From positions 310,001 to 374,000 of the forward strand of contig CAYNRY010000001.1 in assembly GCA_964399985.1 (NCBI GenBank): DNA of 64,000 bases, in the 5' to 3' direction. Both the position numbers and the translations under genes were made by a program. This document shows, piece by piece, positions 37,042-46,914 of the stretch; positions within the stretch are counted from its first letter, which is position 1; each line of letters starts with the position of its first letter. Origin of the DNA: Micavibrio_B sp964399985 (GTDB taxonomy: Bacteria; Pseudomonadota; Alphaproteobacteria; Micavibrionales; Micavibrionaceae). The notes below the pieces were generated by a model. That model had not been told where the DNA came from, made no database searches, and was given only the letters and a program-made list of their open reading frames with translations.

Positions 37042-38307
37042 ATGACCAAAATACAGGGCTTTGCCCTTTTGTCCGGCTTGTTTCTGGCCGCTATATTGAC
37101 GTTTCCTGCGTATGCGCAGAGCAAAGATAAACAATCTGCGCCGTCTGGCATAACGCTCGATCAGGCTGTAGCGTCTGCCCTTCAAAATGCGCCTGAGATA
37201 ACCGGAAGCAATGCTTTGAACAAAGCTGCTGATGCAGCTAGACGCCAGTCAACGGCATGGCAGAACCCTGAACTTGCTGTTGAAGCTGAAAATATTGGCG
37301 GTAGCGGCCCATACAAAGGCTATGACAGTGCTGAAGCGACGATTACTGTCGCGCAGCTCGTAGAAATTGGCGGGAAACGATCGGCCCGCCGCTCTGTGGC
37401 GGAGCGCGAGCAAGCATTGGCACAATTAGACCAGAAAAAAGAAATCCTGAATGTAGTGCGGCAAGTCAAGATCGCTTTTGCTAAAGCGTCCGCTGCGCAA
37501 GAACGCTTGAAGCTGGCCCGCCAGCAATCGAAGTTATCAGATGATATATTTGCTGGGGTTAAGCGACGCGTCGATGCTGCAGCCGATCCACTTTATCAGA
37601 AAAACAAAGCAAGGATCGCGCAAGCTTCATCGAATATTGCCTTAAGGAGGGCGGAAAGAGAGCAGGCGACCGCTTTAGAAATTCTTGGCCAATTGACGGG
37701 AAGTAAGGTAGAGCGCGTCGATACCAGCGCATTTCATAAACTAGACGAACCAGCGCAGCTCGGGATTACCGAGCCGGATTTGGTTATTACGCGTGAGGAT
37801 TTAGAAGTTGAAAAATCTAAAGCAGCTTATGCGCTGGAACGAGCCAATGCAGTTCCAGATCCTACGATTACCGCAGGTATCCGAAACTTAAGAGAAGACG
37901 ATGAAAATACTTTTGTTGTCGGCCTCTCTTTCCCTATTCCCGTTCTCAATTTGAACAGAGGGAATATTCAGAAGGCAGGATATGAGATTGCTGCCCGTGA
38001 TGCCGAGCGCCAACAAACTATTCGCGATACCAAAACTGAAATAATGGAGCGGCAAAAACTACTGTCCGATGCATATCAGGAGGCCAAAGCTCTTCAGGAG
38101 GATATTTTGCCTGAAGCTGAAGCTGCGTTGAAAGATGCAAGGCGCGGATATAGCTCCGGCGCATTTGCTTATCTGGATGTTTTGGATGCGCAGAGGACGC
38201 TCTTCGAGAGCAAGACCGCTTATCTGGATACCTTACTGGAATATCAAGCTAATCAAGCGGAAGTCGAATATTTGACTGCTCCCGTGAATTCTATGGAGAA
38301 AAAATAA
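37042..38307 (+). CDS. czcC: Outer membrane efflux protein, CzcC-like
   Basis: This 421-residue TolC-family protein has a signal peptide (ALLSGLFLAAILTFPAYAQ) and two OEP repeats with long coiled-coil helices. It forms the outer membrane channel of a tripartite heavy-metal RND pump. The stop overlaps the czcB start by 1 bp (TAATGA), and GAGGATT precedes the ATG. Confidence 0.88.
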   Translation: MTKIQGFALLSGLFLAAILTFPAYAQSKDKQSAPSGITLDQAVASALQNAPEITGSNALNKAADAARRQSTAWQNPELAVEAENIGGSGPYKGYDSAEATITVAQLVEIGGKRSARRSVAEREQALAQLDQKKEILNVVRQVKIAFAKASAAQERLKLARQQSKLSDDIFAGVKRRVDAAADPLYQKNKARIAQASSNIALRRAEREQATALEILGQLTGSKVERVDTSAFHKLDEPAQLGITEPDLVITREDLEVEKSKAAYALERANAVPDPTITAGIRNLREDDENTFVVGLSFPIPVLNLNRGNIQKAGYEIAARDAERQQTIRDTKTEIMERQKLLSDAYQEAKALQEDILPEAEAALKDARRGYSSGAFAYLDVLDAQRTLFESKTAYLDTLLEYQANQAEVEYLTAPVNSMEKK

Positions 38308-39293
38308 TGAAAACGAGAATAATTATTCTATCAACCGTGGCCATCATTACATTAATGGGTATTGGTTTGGCGGGCTATAAAACACACGCCAGCAACGATC
38401 ATAAGAACGAAACCCATTCTGAGGAAAGCTATTCCGAAGGTGAAGAACATGCGCATGAGAGCGAAGAAGAGCATGGTGACAGCACAAAGATAACTGAAAC
38501 TTCGGCGCAGGCTATGAAGATTGAAGTTTTGAAAGCTGGGCCTGCTACAGTTCATCAAACAATTAACCTGACTGGAAAAATTATTCTCAATCAGGACAAG
38601 ACGGCGCAGGTCAGAGGCCGATTCCCTGGCGTTATAAAATCCGCCATTAAAAGCGTAGGAGATAAGATTAAAAAGGGGGATGAGCTGGCGACTATCGAAA
38701 GTAATCAGAGTCTCCAAAGTTATTCTATTACATCTCCGCTTGATGGGGTTGTTATAACCCGCAATGCCGCGATTGGCGGATTAGCTGGAGAGGAGCCTAT
38801 TTATGTTGTGGCCGATCTTAGTCAGCTCTGGGCCGAATTTTTTGTGTTCTCACGCGATATGGACAGAATTGCCACGGGTCAGAAATTGGATATCTTTAGC
38901 CTGAGCGATTCTTCAACCAATGCAGAAGCAACGATAAGCAGTCTGCTTCCTACCGCTGAAAGCTCCAGCCAAACGGTTGTAGCCCGCGTCACCCTTGATA
39001 ATAGCGATAACAAATGGCGATCAGGGATGACGGTCCGTGGCGACGTTGTGCTGTCTGAAAAGCAAGTTGCAGTAGCTGTTAAAACCTCCGCTATCCAGCG
39101 TCAGGAAGGTTCTGAGGTGGTTTACGTTAAGGAAGGAGAAAATTATGTAATGCGCAAAATTGAAACAGGGCAATCGGATCGCGAATGGACTGAAATTCTG
39201 AACGGACTTGAAGCCAATGAAGAATATGTGGCGACAAATAGCTTTGTTGTTAAAGCCGATATTGGCAAATCCTCCGCTGAACACGAACATTAA
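38307..39293 (+). CDS. czcB: RND efflux periplasmic adaptor, CzcB-like
   Basis: This 328-residue membrane fusion protein has an N-terminal anchor, then a His/Glu-rich stretch (residues 28-56, EGEEHAHESEEEHG) typical of metal-specific adaptors, a barrel-sandwich hybrid domain, a beta-barrel and a membrane-proximal domain. The C-terminus again carries His residues (SSAEHEH). The metal is unknown; zinc, cobalt or cadmium are usual for the family. Confidence 0.9.
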   Translation: MKTRIIILSTVAIITLMGIGLAGYKTHASNDHKNETHSEESYSEGEEHAHESEEEHGDSTKITETSAQAMKIEVLKAGPATVHQTINLTGKIILNQDKTAQVRGRFPGVIKSAIKSVGDKIKKGDELATIESNQSLQSYSITSPLDGVVITRNAAIGGLAGEEPIYVVADLSQLWAEFFVFSRDMDRIATGQKLDIFSLSDSSTNAEATISSLLPTAESSSQTVVARVTLDNSDNKWRSGMTVRGDVVLSEKQVAVAVKTSAIQRQEGSEVVYVKEGENYVMRKIETGQSDREWTEILNGLEANEEYVATNSFVVKADIGKSSAEHEH

Positions 39294-39302
39294 GAGATTA
39301 CT

Positions 39303-42300
39303 ATGATTGAAAAACTCCTTAGCTTTTCGCTACGTCAGCGTTACCTGATCGCATTGCTTGTATTGGCTGTATCAGCTTTTGGGATTTATTCCTTACGCAG
39401 CTTGCCAATCGATGCCGTGCCTGACATTACAAATAATCAAGTGCAGATAAATACAACGGCACCAGCGCTTTCACCGGAAGAAGTCGAAAAGCAAGTTACA
39501 TTTCCTGTTGAAACAGCTTTGGCAGGCATACCAGGTTTGGAGAGTACTCGCTCCATATCCCGCAACGGCTTCTCGCAAGTAACAGCGATTTTCTCGGATG
39601 ATATTGATATTTATTTTGCCCGCCAGCAGGTAGGGGAACGTATCAGCGAAGCCCGTGAAAGCTTGCCGGAAGGGACAGATCCCATGATGGGCGCTATCTC
39701 GACAGGTCTTGGCGAAATCTATATGTGGACTGTTAAATTCAAGGATCGTGATCCAAAAGCTAAAACTGCGAATGGTGAAGCAGGATGGCAAAGTGATGGC
39801 AGTTATCTAACTCCAGAAGGGCAGCTCCTCCGTAAAGATTTTGAATTAGCTGGATATTTACGCACGGTTCAGGACTGGATCATACGTCCGCAACTAAAAG
39901 GTGTTCTTGGCGTAGCTGGTATCGATGCAATTGGTGGCTATGTGAAACAGTACCATGTTATGCCTGACCCAGAAAAACTGGCTTCTTTGGGCCTGAGCTT
40001 TAATGACATTGTTGAGGTAATTGAAAAAAACAATCATGGCATTGGTGCCCGATATGTGGAGCGCAATGGCGAAGCGTATGTTGTACGTTCTGATGGCAGA
40101 ATTGGCACGGTGGAACAACTGGCAAATATCGTCGTTACAAATCGGCGGGGTGTACCTCTTTATCTAAAAGATATTGCCGAAATCGGTATAGGCAAAGAAC
40201 TGCGCACAGGATCAGCCAGTGAAAACGGGCAGGAAGTTGTTGTTGGCACAGCCTTAATGCTTATTGGTTCTAATAGCCGTGTTGTATCTGGTGCCGTTGA
40301 TCAGAAATTACAGGAAATAAATAAAAGCCTGCCTGAAGGAGTTGAAGCAAAGACTGTTCTAAACCGTACAAAGCTTGTTGACGCAACCATAAAAACGGTT
40401 GAAAAAAATCTGACCGAAGGTGCATTACTCGTAATCGCAGTGCTGTTTTTTCTTTTAGGCAATATACGCGCTGCGCTAATTACGGCAGCGGTCATTCCTG
40501 TTGCTATGCTGGTGACGGCGATAGGTATGCAGCGCTTTAATATCAGTGGCAATCTAATGAGTCTGGGGGCGCTGGACTTCGGCCTTATTGTCGATGGCGC
40601 TGTTATTATAACAGAAAATTGCTTGGCGCGTTTAGGGCAAAAGCAGCACGAAAACGGACGCTTACTGACTCTACAAGAACGTCTTCATGAAGTAATGCTT
40701 GCAAGCCGTGAAATGATACAGCCATCCGTTTTCGGTCAAGCAATCATTATCATGGTTTATATTCCACTTCTGACTTTCACAGGCGTTGAGGGAAAAATGT
40801 TCGAACCAATGGCCGTAACCGTCATTCTTGCACTGGTTGCAGCTTTTATCCTTTCGCTTACATTCGTTCCGGCCATGCTGGCGATTTTCGTTACTGGTCG
40901 CGTGGAAGAAAAGGAAAGCAGGGTCATTCATGCTGCGAAAAATATTTACACCCCGATGCTCAAGGCTTCGATGCGGGCGCCGATTGTTTTTATCGGTGGT
41001 TCGGTTCTGGCTTTTATAGGGGCGGTGATATTATTTCTCAGTATGGGGCAAGAATTTATCCCAAGCTTAGATGAAAAAGACATCGCCATGCACGCGATGC
41101 GCATCCCCAGCACTTCGCTATCTCAATCGCAATCTATGCAGTTTGAAGTAGAAAAGGCTGTCGCAGCTTTACCAGAGGTAGCCTTTATTTATTCAAAGAC
41201 AGGAACCGCTGAAATGGCAGCGGACCCGATGCCGCCGAACGTGTCCGATACATTCATCATATTCAAAGATCGAAAGGAATGGCCAGATCCGGATTTGGCT
41301 AAGGCCGAGCTTGTTGAAAAACTGCAAAAGGCCGTTAGTAAGGTGCCCGGCAATAACTATGAATTTACCCAGCCAATCCAGATGCGGTTTAATGAACTTA
41401 TCTCTGGCGTGCGAAGCGACGTGGCGGTTAAAGTCTATGGCGATAACTTTGCTACAATGGAGGCAACAGCCGCCCAGATAGCAAAGACTATTCAAGGCGT
41501 GGCAGGCGCGGCGGATGTGAAGATCGAACAGACTTCCGGTCTCCCTATGCTGGAAATCAAACTCGATAAACCGGCTATTGCTCGTTATGGATTGAACGTT
41601 AGCGACGTGCTGGACGTTTTAGCGATCGCCATTGGCGGTAAAGAAGCCGGGCTGGTTTTTCAGGGCGACCAGCGTTTTGATATTATGGTTCGTTTATCGG
41701 AAGGCCAGAGAAGTGATTTTTCGACAATTGAAAACCTTCCTATTCTTTTACCCAAAGAAAAAGATACAAACGATGCTGGTCCAGCGCAGCTTAAGAGCCC
41801 GCTTTATATTCCCTTGAAAGAAGTGGCAACTCTCGAAATAAAAGACGGACCGAACCAGATCAGCCGTGAAAATGGTAAAAGGCGCATTGTAGTGCAGACC
41901 AACGTACGCGGACGCGATATTTCATCATTTGTGGAGGACGCAGTTATGGCGCTCGACCAGAAAGTGAAACTGCCTGCAGGCTATTGGCTGGAGTGGGGAG
42001 GTCAGTTCAAAAACCTTGAAGAGGCAAAAGCACGACTCGGAATTGTCGTGCCGGCCTGTTTCTTCGCTATTTTCCTTCTTCTATTCACAGCATTAGGATC
42101 TGTACGCCAAGCCTTGCTGGTGTTTAGTGGAGTGCCGTTGGCTTTAACAGGGGGTATTATTACGCTTTGGCTGCGCGGTATGCCGTTCTCGATTTCCGCA
42201 GCTGTGGGACTGATTGCGCTTTCGGGCGTTGCAGTTCTGAATGGTCTAGTTCTGGTGACAAGAATAAATCAGTTGGTGCGTGAAGGCATGGAGTCGGGCG

Positions 42301-42542
42301 AAGCCATCCTGAGCGGTAGCCTGTCACGTCTAAGGCCAGTTCTAATGACCGCGCTGGTGGCTTCTCTAGGCTTCGTACCTATGGCTATAGCGACGGGCGC
42401 AGGAGCGGAAGTTCAAAAGCCTCTAGCGACCGTTGTTATAGGTGGTCTGATCACGGCAACCATTCTGACCCTTCTGGTTCTTCCGGCGATTTATAAACGG
42501 TTCAATCTATCGAGTAACGTTCTCGAGAACAGAGAAATTTGA
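39303..42542 (+). CDS. czcA: Heavy-metal RND efflux transporter, CzcA-like
   Basis: The 1079-residue HME-RND inner membrane pump carries typical HME family marks: LPIDAVPDITNNQVQINT near the N-terminus, and LGALDFGLIVDGAVIITEN with acidic residues in transmembrane helix 4. Twelve membrane segments are expected. It is the last gene of the efflux operon. Behind it comes the left edge of the putative tRNA-Val island, with no clear terminator. Confidence 0.93.
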   Translation: MIEKLLSFSLRQRYLIALLVLAVSAFGIYSLRSLPIDAVPDITNNQVQINTTAPALSPEEVEKQVTFPVETALAGIPGLESTRSISRNGFSQVTAIFSDDIDIYFARQQVGERISEARESLPEGTDPMMGAISTGLGEIYMWTVKFKDRDPKAKTANGEAGWQSDGSYLTPEGQLLRKDFELAGYLRTVQDWIIRPQLKGVLGVAGIDAIGGYVKQYHVMPDPEKLASLGLSFNDIVEVIEKNNHGIGARYVERNGEAYVVRSDGRIGTVEQLANIVVTNRRGVPLYLKDIAEIGIGKELRTGSASENGQEVVVGTALMLIGSNSRVVSGAVDQKLQEINKSLPEGVEAKTVLNRTKLVDATIKTVEKNLTEGALLVIAVLFFLLGNIRAALITAAVIPVAMLVTAIGMQRFNISGNLMSLGALDFGLIVDGAVIITENCLARLGQKQHENGRLLTLQERLHEVMLASREMIQPSVFGQAIIIMVYIPLLTFTGVEGKMFEPMAVTVILALVAAFILSLTFVPAMLAIFVTGRVEEKESRVIHAAKNIYTPMLKASMRAPIVFIGGSVLAFIGAVILFLSMGQEFIPSLDEKDIAMHAMRIPSTSLSQSQSMQFEVEKAVAALPEVAFIYSKTGTAEMAADPMPPNVSDTFIIFKDRKEWPDPDLAKAELVEKLQKAVSKVPGNNYEFTQPIQMRFNELISGVRSDVAVKVYGDNFATMEATAAQIAKTIQGVAGAADVKIEQTSGLPMLEIKLDKPAIARYGLNVSDVLDVLAIAIGGKEAGLVFQGDQRFDIMVRLSEGQRSDFSTIENLPILLPKEKDTNDAGPAQLKSPLYIPLKEVATLEIKDGPNQISRENGKRRIVVQTNVRGRDISSFVEDAVMALDQKVKLPAGYWLEWGGQFKNLEEAKARLGIVVPACFFAIFLLLFTALGSVRQALLVFSGVPLALTGGIITLWLRGMPFSISAAVGLIALSGVAVLNGLVLVTRINQLVREGMESGEAILSGSLSRLRPVLMTALVASLGFVPMAIATGAGAEVQKPLATVVIGGLITATILTLLVLPAIYKRFNLSSNVLENREI

Positions 42543-42628
42543 TGGGCAAAGCTGTGTGTGGTCCATAGATGTGTCTCACTAGGTTGTATCACCGAGTAAA
42601 ACTTCTGCTAAGTTATTGATTTTAAATA

Positions 42629-42676
42629 AAATGGTGGACGATACAGGGATTGAACCTGTGACCTCTCCCATGTCAA
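42629..42676 (-). repeat. tRNA-Val 3' fragment, left attachment site
   Basis: These 48 bp are identical to 58386-58433, the 3' half of the intact tRNA-Val(GAC) plus 3 flanking bases. Similarity stops inside the anticodon stem. An incomplete tRNA 3' end in the same orientation as the intact gene 15.7 kb away is the standard footprint of site-specific integration. Confidence 0.88.
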
Positions 42677-42753
42677 TTTCCGCATAAAGAGTAGCCTATA
42701 GTTCCATTTGGTAACTACCTCTGCAAGAAACTGATTGTCGAGCCCGCTGAAAT

Positions 42754-42801
42754 AAGGAAAATTTGATTTCAACAAGTTACGTCAAATAACCGAGCTTTGC
42801 G
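42754..42801. repeat. Attachment-region motif shared with 55405-55453
   Basis: About 48 bp inside the left boundary resemble 55405-55453, with a core GTTACGTCAA-TAACCGAGCTT. At the second site this motif lies directly before an integrase gene. Here no integrase follows. It may be an arm-type integrase or excisionase site. Confidence 0.55.
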
Positions 42802-42817
42802 CTCTCCTGCTGCTCCC

Positions 42818-44812
42818 CTAGGATTCTCTCGTGGCAAGCAAATCACAAAGTTTGTGAAAATCATTTTTTAGGACTTCTAGAATTTTTTCTTTTTCTTGTT
42901 GGCTAGCCTCGAAATTATTTTCCGCCTCTTCACATATTTTCGACAATTTAAGCGCCCCCAAATTGGCGGCGGAGCCTTTCAACTTATGAGCGGCTTTTTT
43001 CCACTCCAAGCAAGTATCCCGAGTTAAACTTTGCTCCATTACTTTTATGGAATCCTTAGCATGGGTAATAAATAATTTAATGAGTTCACCCCTTTCTGCC
43101 GGATCGCCATCACTGAAAATATCCAAACGGGTCCAATCCATAATTTGATTTTCGTTAATTTCTTCAGAAGGCTCATATGGGATGTCTGTTTTCAGGTCTT
43201 TGAGCCACATACTCAAAACCGATATCATTTTGTTAACATCAATGGGCTTACTTATATAATCATTCATTCCTGCCAAAAGACATTTTTCTCGAGCGCCTTT
43301 CATCGCGTCGGCGGTTATCGCAATAATGCTGGTATTCTCATTACCTGGAGCTTCTCCTGATCTAATCCTTATGCTTGCCTCAAAACCATCCATCTCAGGC
43401 ATCTGACAATCCATCAAAATCAAATCATACGCTTTTTTACCCTGCATGAGCTTTAAAGCCTCTGAACCGCTCCGCGCCTCATCTACATTCTTAAAACCGA
43501 GCTTTTTTAATACTTTTCGCATAAAGAGTAGATTTACAGGGTGATCATCGACGACCAGCAATGAAACATCAGTCTGATAAGATGATTGCGTCTCTGGTTC
43601 CTGACAAAGCGGGATACATTCGAAAGACGCCTCTTCGACTGGCAGGTCGACATAAAAAGTCGTACCCTTTCCGATGACACTTTCGAGCCTTATACTGCCA
43701 TGCATGATTTCGACTAAATGTTTACTGATTGCCAAACCTAAACCTGTTCCGCCGTATTTTCTGGCAGTGGATACATCTGCTTGAGAGAATTTAGAAAAAA
43801 TAATTTCATGCTTGTCTTCAGGTATTCCTACCCCTGTATCTTCAACTCTAATGTGAAGCATTGTTTTGCTATCCAATTTACTACTTGTGACATCAAGTCT
43901 TACATAGCCGGAATCAGTAAACTTTACCGCATTACCGACAAGGTTAGTTAGAATTTGTTGTAGGCGAGTAGCATCACCGTTTATCTTCTGGGGGACGAGG
44001 GGATTGATTGCTTTATCCAAAATAACCCCTTTGCGAGACGCAATTGGTTTAAGCAGGTTAATGGTTTCGCTAATTGCCCTAGGCAGATCGAAAGGTATTT
44101 TTTCTAAGACAAGTTCTCCGCCTTCTATTTTGGAAATATCTAAAATGTCGTTCAATAGTATCAGCAGGTTACGCGATGAGGTATGGATAGCTTCTACTAA
44201 CTCCTGCTGATCCTTTGTTAAACCCATGTCCATTAAAAGTTCATTTAAGCCAATGATCCCGTTCATTGGAGTCCTAAGTTCATGGCTCATGTTAGCCAGA
44301 AAATCGGATTTTGCATTATTTGCCCGTTCTGCTTCATCCATTGCTTTCATCGCCCTGGAATGTGCCGCCCTAACTTGGTCGATATAGTTTTTTAGCTGAC
44401 CCTCCATTTCTTCCTTTTCTTTATATTGGCGACTAATAATGGAAGCTTTATTTTCGCTTTCTGTATGCCGTCTGGCTATAAACCACAACAAAGAACATAA
44501 GGCCCAAAAGGATGCCGCCAGCCCAAAGCCCATATACCTAAAGTTTGCCAGCCCGTTTAAGTTTGGCTCTTCTTCCAAATATTTATGGAATTCTGTCGAA
44601 CTAAAAACTTTGCTGGTCTCTGAAATAGAATTATTTTTTAAATCCAGGCGGTAATGTTCGATTGCTCTCTCATAATCGGCTTGAAACTTTTCATTAACAA
44701 CAAAAGCGATAAACAAAGATATCAGCGCAATAAATATGTAGCCTGCTATCCAGAATCTTGGCTTTAATTTCGATAGCCTATCCGATGGAAGAGTTTGTAA
44801 TCCGATTTTCAT
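42818..44812 (-). CDS. Membrane hybrid histidine kinase with receiver and HPt domains
   Basis: The 664-residue protein has two membrane segments (about residues 23-45 and 92-112), a short coiled coil, HisKA (LANMSHELRTPMNGIIG), HATPase_c (NLVGNAVKFTDSG, GTGLGLAISKHL), a receiver (LILMDCQMPEMDGFEA) and a C-terminal HPt (AAHKLKGSAANLGALKL). This is the ArcB/BarA-type plan, able to run a full phosphorelay to an external receiver. It is 4 bp from the stop of the receiver gene upstream, so one operon. Confidence 0.92.
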   Translation of the reverse strand: MKIGLQTLPSDRLSKLKPRFWIAGYIFIALISLFIAFVVNEKFQADYERAIEHYRLDLKNNSISETSKVFSSTEFHKYLEEEPNLNGLANFRYMGFGLAASFWALCSLLWFIARRHTESENKASIISRQYKEKEEMEGQLKNYIDQVRAAHSRAMKAMDEAERANNAKSDFLANMSHELRTPMNGIIGLNELLMDMGLTKDQQELVEAIHTSSRNLLILLNDILDISKIEGGELVLEKIPFDLPRAISETINLLKPIASRKGVILDKAINPLVPQKINGDATRLQQILTNLVGNAVKFTDSGYVRLDVTSSKLDSKTMLHIRVEDTGVGIPEDKHEIIFSKFSQADVSTARKYGGTGLGLAISKHLVEIMHGSIRLESVIGKGTTFYVDLPVEEASFECIPLCQEPETQSSYQTDVSLLVVDDHPVNLLFMRKVLKKLGFKNVDEARSGSEALKLMQGKKAYDLILMDCQMPEMDGFEASIRIRSGEAPGNENTSIIAITADAMKGAREKCLLAGMNDYISKPIDVNKMISVLSMWLKDLKTDIPYEPSEEINENQIMDWTRLDIFSDGDPAERGELIKLFITHAKDSIKVMEQSLTRDTCLEWKKAAHKLKGSAANLGALKLSKICEEAENNFEASQQEKEKILEVLKNDFHKLCDLLATRES

Positions 44813-44816
44813 TTAT

Positions 44817-45248
44817 CTAATTTTCAGAAAAGGGCTTCAAATAATGCAGGAGGTCAGCTTGATTGAATGGCTTAGCAATAAATCCTTTAGCGCCTTGTTC
44901 CATAGATCGCGTTACTATATCCGGATCGCTGTGGCAACTCAGCATAATGACTTTAGCTTCTGGGTTTTTATTTAATATCCAATCAAGAATTTGGCGACCG
45001 TCCTTATCAGGGAGCTCTATATCAAGCAAAACAAAATCAGGATTTATTTCAATAAATTTCCTGATTGCTTCTACACCTCGCTCTGCGGTGAATAACGTGC
45101 AATGGTATCTCAATGCGCGCCTTACAAGCCATCGAGAAACAGGATCATCTTCAACCAGAAGGACCTTGGTCGCATAATCTTCTACAGGGAGGGAGAATAT
45201 TTTTGAGGTAGGAAAAACATTTATCAATTGGTTTGCGACTAGATCCAT
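44817..45248 (-). CDS. Single-domain response regulator
   Basis: This 143-residue receiver has LLVEDDPVSRWLVRRAL, phospho-acceptor in FVLLDIELPDKDGRQ, and Lys in GFIAKPF. It is closely similar in wording to the C-terminal receiver of the gene upstream (FLDIGLPDANGLEL, GFVAKPFSKEKL), so the two probably arose by duplication. It lies 1 bp from that gene and is a likely phosphorelay partner of the hybrid kinase. Confidence 0.88.
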   Translation of the reverse strand: MDLVANQLINVFPTSKIFSLPVEDYATKVLLVEDDPVSRWLVRRALRYHCTLFTAERGVEAIRKFIEINPDFVLLDIELPDKDGRQILDWILNKNPEAKVIMLSCHSDPDIVTRSMEQGAKGFIAKPFNQADLLHYLKPFSEN

Positions 45249-45249
45249 C

Positions 45250-46110
45250 TTAATAAACCTTTGCTAACTTGGTTCTTATGAAAGGGCTTTTCTCGATATA
45301 AGTGAAAAGCTTTTCCTTTGAAAAAGGTTTGGCCACAAAGCCTTTAGCGCCCTTTTGTATTGCTTTTAGGACATTTTCACGATTTCCGTTTCCGCTCAGA
45401 ATGACGATATAAGCGGACGGATCGGCCTCGAATATCTTTTCCATCAATTCCAAACCATTCGCATCTGGCAACCCGATATCGAGAAAAAGAACGTCTGGGG
45501 CATTTAGCAGGTAAGAGTCAAATCCAGTTGATCCATCTTCTGCCGTGAATAAGTTATAATCCATTGATAAAGTTTTTCCGACGAGGCGAAGGGAAAACGG
45601 GTCATCCTCAATAACAAGGATGGACGGCTCAATTCTTCTGAAACGCCTGGCGGATAGGCTGTTGGAAAGCTCACTAAAATATTTTTCGTCTCTCGATATA
45701 GATTCTTTTGAAATATCCAGATTAGCAGAGGCAATGTTTTTTTCTCTGCCGTTAATCAGTTCTTGTAACTCTTCCAAGTGGACCGGAACTTCGTATAGAG
45801 TGGAATAGCTGGATATATCAAGGCTCAGCAGCCTGGATAATTGGGTGATTAATGTCAAAAAAGCTTTTTGAGTTGCAAATTTCAATAAGAAATAGACGTC
45901 CTCATTATCAAATAAAAATGCTCTCGCTCCATCCTCTCCAAGACATGTACTTACCGTATTCAGAACTTGCGAAAACCATCCTTCTTTTTTACTTTTTATT
46001 TTGGAGAAGTTGAAAACAAGGCAGCGCCAGCTTTGGCTACTGGAAGAACATAAACGCAATTCTTGAGGAAAAATCTCACTTGTATTTTGCGTTATTATTA
46101 TCATCGCCAC
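45250..46110 (-). CDS. Response regulator with unrecognised N-terminal domain
   Basis: The 286-residue protein has a C-terminal receiver (about residues 166-286: ILVIEDDPFSLRLVGK, FLDIGLPDANG, FVAKPFSKEK). The N-terminal 165 residues do not match a family I know; they are mixed alpha/beta and may act as output or sensor. An N-terminal extension on a receiver is the reverse of the usual order. It heads the three-gene minus-strand unit ending in the hybrid kinase. Confidence 0.75.
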   Translation of the reverse strand: MAMIIITQNTSEIFPQELRLCSSSSQSWRCLVFNFSKIKSKKEGWFSQVLNTVSTCLGEDGARAFLFDNEDVYFLLKFATQKAFLTLITQLSRLLSLDISSYSTLYEVPVHLEELQELINGREKNIASANLDISKESISRDEKYFSELSNSLSARRFRRIEPSILVIEDDPFSLRLVGKTLSMDYNLFTAEDGSTGFDSYLLNAPDVLFLDIGLPDANGLELMEKIFEADPSAYIVILSGNGNRENVLKAIQKGAKGFVAKPFSKEKLFTYIEKSPFIRTKLAKVY

Positions 46111-46191
46111 CTCATATCAATGCCTACTAAATATATTCTAAGTCATTGAAATGGCTCTTTGATAAGGGTTCGGTGACAATTTGGTTACAAA

Positions 46192-46914
46192 TTATCTTTG
46201 AATATCCACTTTGGCCGTAAATATATATCCCGCCCCACGAACTGCCTGGATAGGATAGTCGTTCTCCCCATGCAATTTTTTTCGTATCCGGACTATTTGC
46301 GTATCTATTGCACGGTCGGTTACATTAAAATCATTATTCCGGCTCATATCCAGAAGTTGCTCGCGACTTAACACCCTTCCCGGCGCATTCAAAAAAGCCT
46401 CGAGAAGCTTAAACTCTTTCACAGTTAATTCGGCGGAAACGCCTGACTTTGAAAATACTTGTAAACGTGGGCGGTCGAAAATCCAGTCATCGAATAGAAG
46501 CCGTTCTGCTTTTTTTGTGTCTGTGATCGGGGGTTGATTTCTTTCCGGCATATTCCGCCGCAGTTGGGCGTTTATTCGAGCTGAAAGTTCTCTCATTTGG
46601 AAAGGTTTACCTATATAATCATCCGCGCCCATTTCCAAACCTACGATTTTATCGATGGAATCGTTTCTTCCGCTGACGACAATAACCGGTGCATTTGTAT
46701 AATGCCTTATTTTCTCCATGAGACTCAAGCCGCTCGTATCGGGAAGCCCGATATCGAGTAAGATAATGTCAGGCGTACTGTCCTGCAGGCTTGCCATTAA
46801 CTGACGACCGTCCCCTGCGATCGAGACCTGATACCCGTCCCGCTCAAGCCCTTCTTTCATGGTTTGCTGCATATCTTCATTATCTTCAACAATCAGCACT
46901 TTTGCCGTATTCAT
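46192..46914 (-). CDS. OmpR-family response regulator
   Basis: The 240-residue protein has a receiver (LIVEDNEDMQQTMKEGL, ILLDIGLPDTSGLS, DYIGKPFQMRE) and a winged-helix C-terminal domain (ELTVKEFKLLEAFLNAPGRV, IRKKLHGENDYPIQAVRGAG). It should bind DNA. It overlaps the hybrid kinase gene upstream by 4 bp, making the pair a classical two-component system. Confidence 0.93.
   Translation of the reverse strand: MNTAKVLIVEDNEDMQQTMKEGLERDGYQVSIAGDGRQLMASLQDSTPDIILLDIGLPDTSGLSLMEKIRHYTNAPVIVVSGRNDSIDKIVGLEMGADDYIGKPFQMRELSARINAQLRRNMPERNQPPITDTKKAERLLFDDWIFDRPRLQVFSKSGVSAELTVKEFKLLEAFLNAPGRVLSREQLLDMSRNNDFNVTDRAIDTQIVRIRKKLHGENDYPIQAVRGAGYIFTAKVDIQR

Noticed and set aside
42632..42706. Second complete tRNA-Val gene
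   Set aside because: Identity stops inside the anticodon stem; the 5' half, D-arm and acceptor 5' strand are absent.
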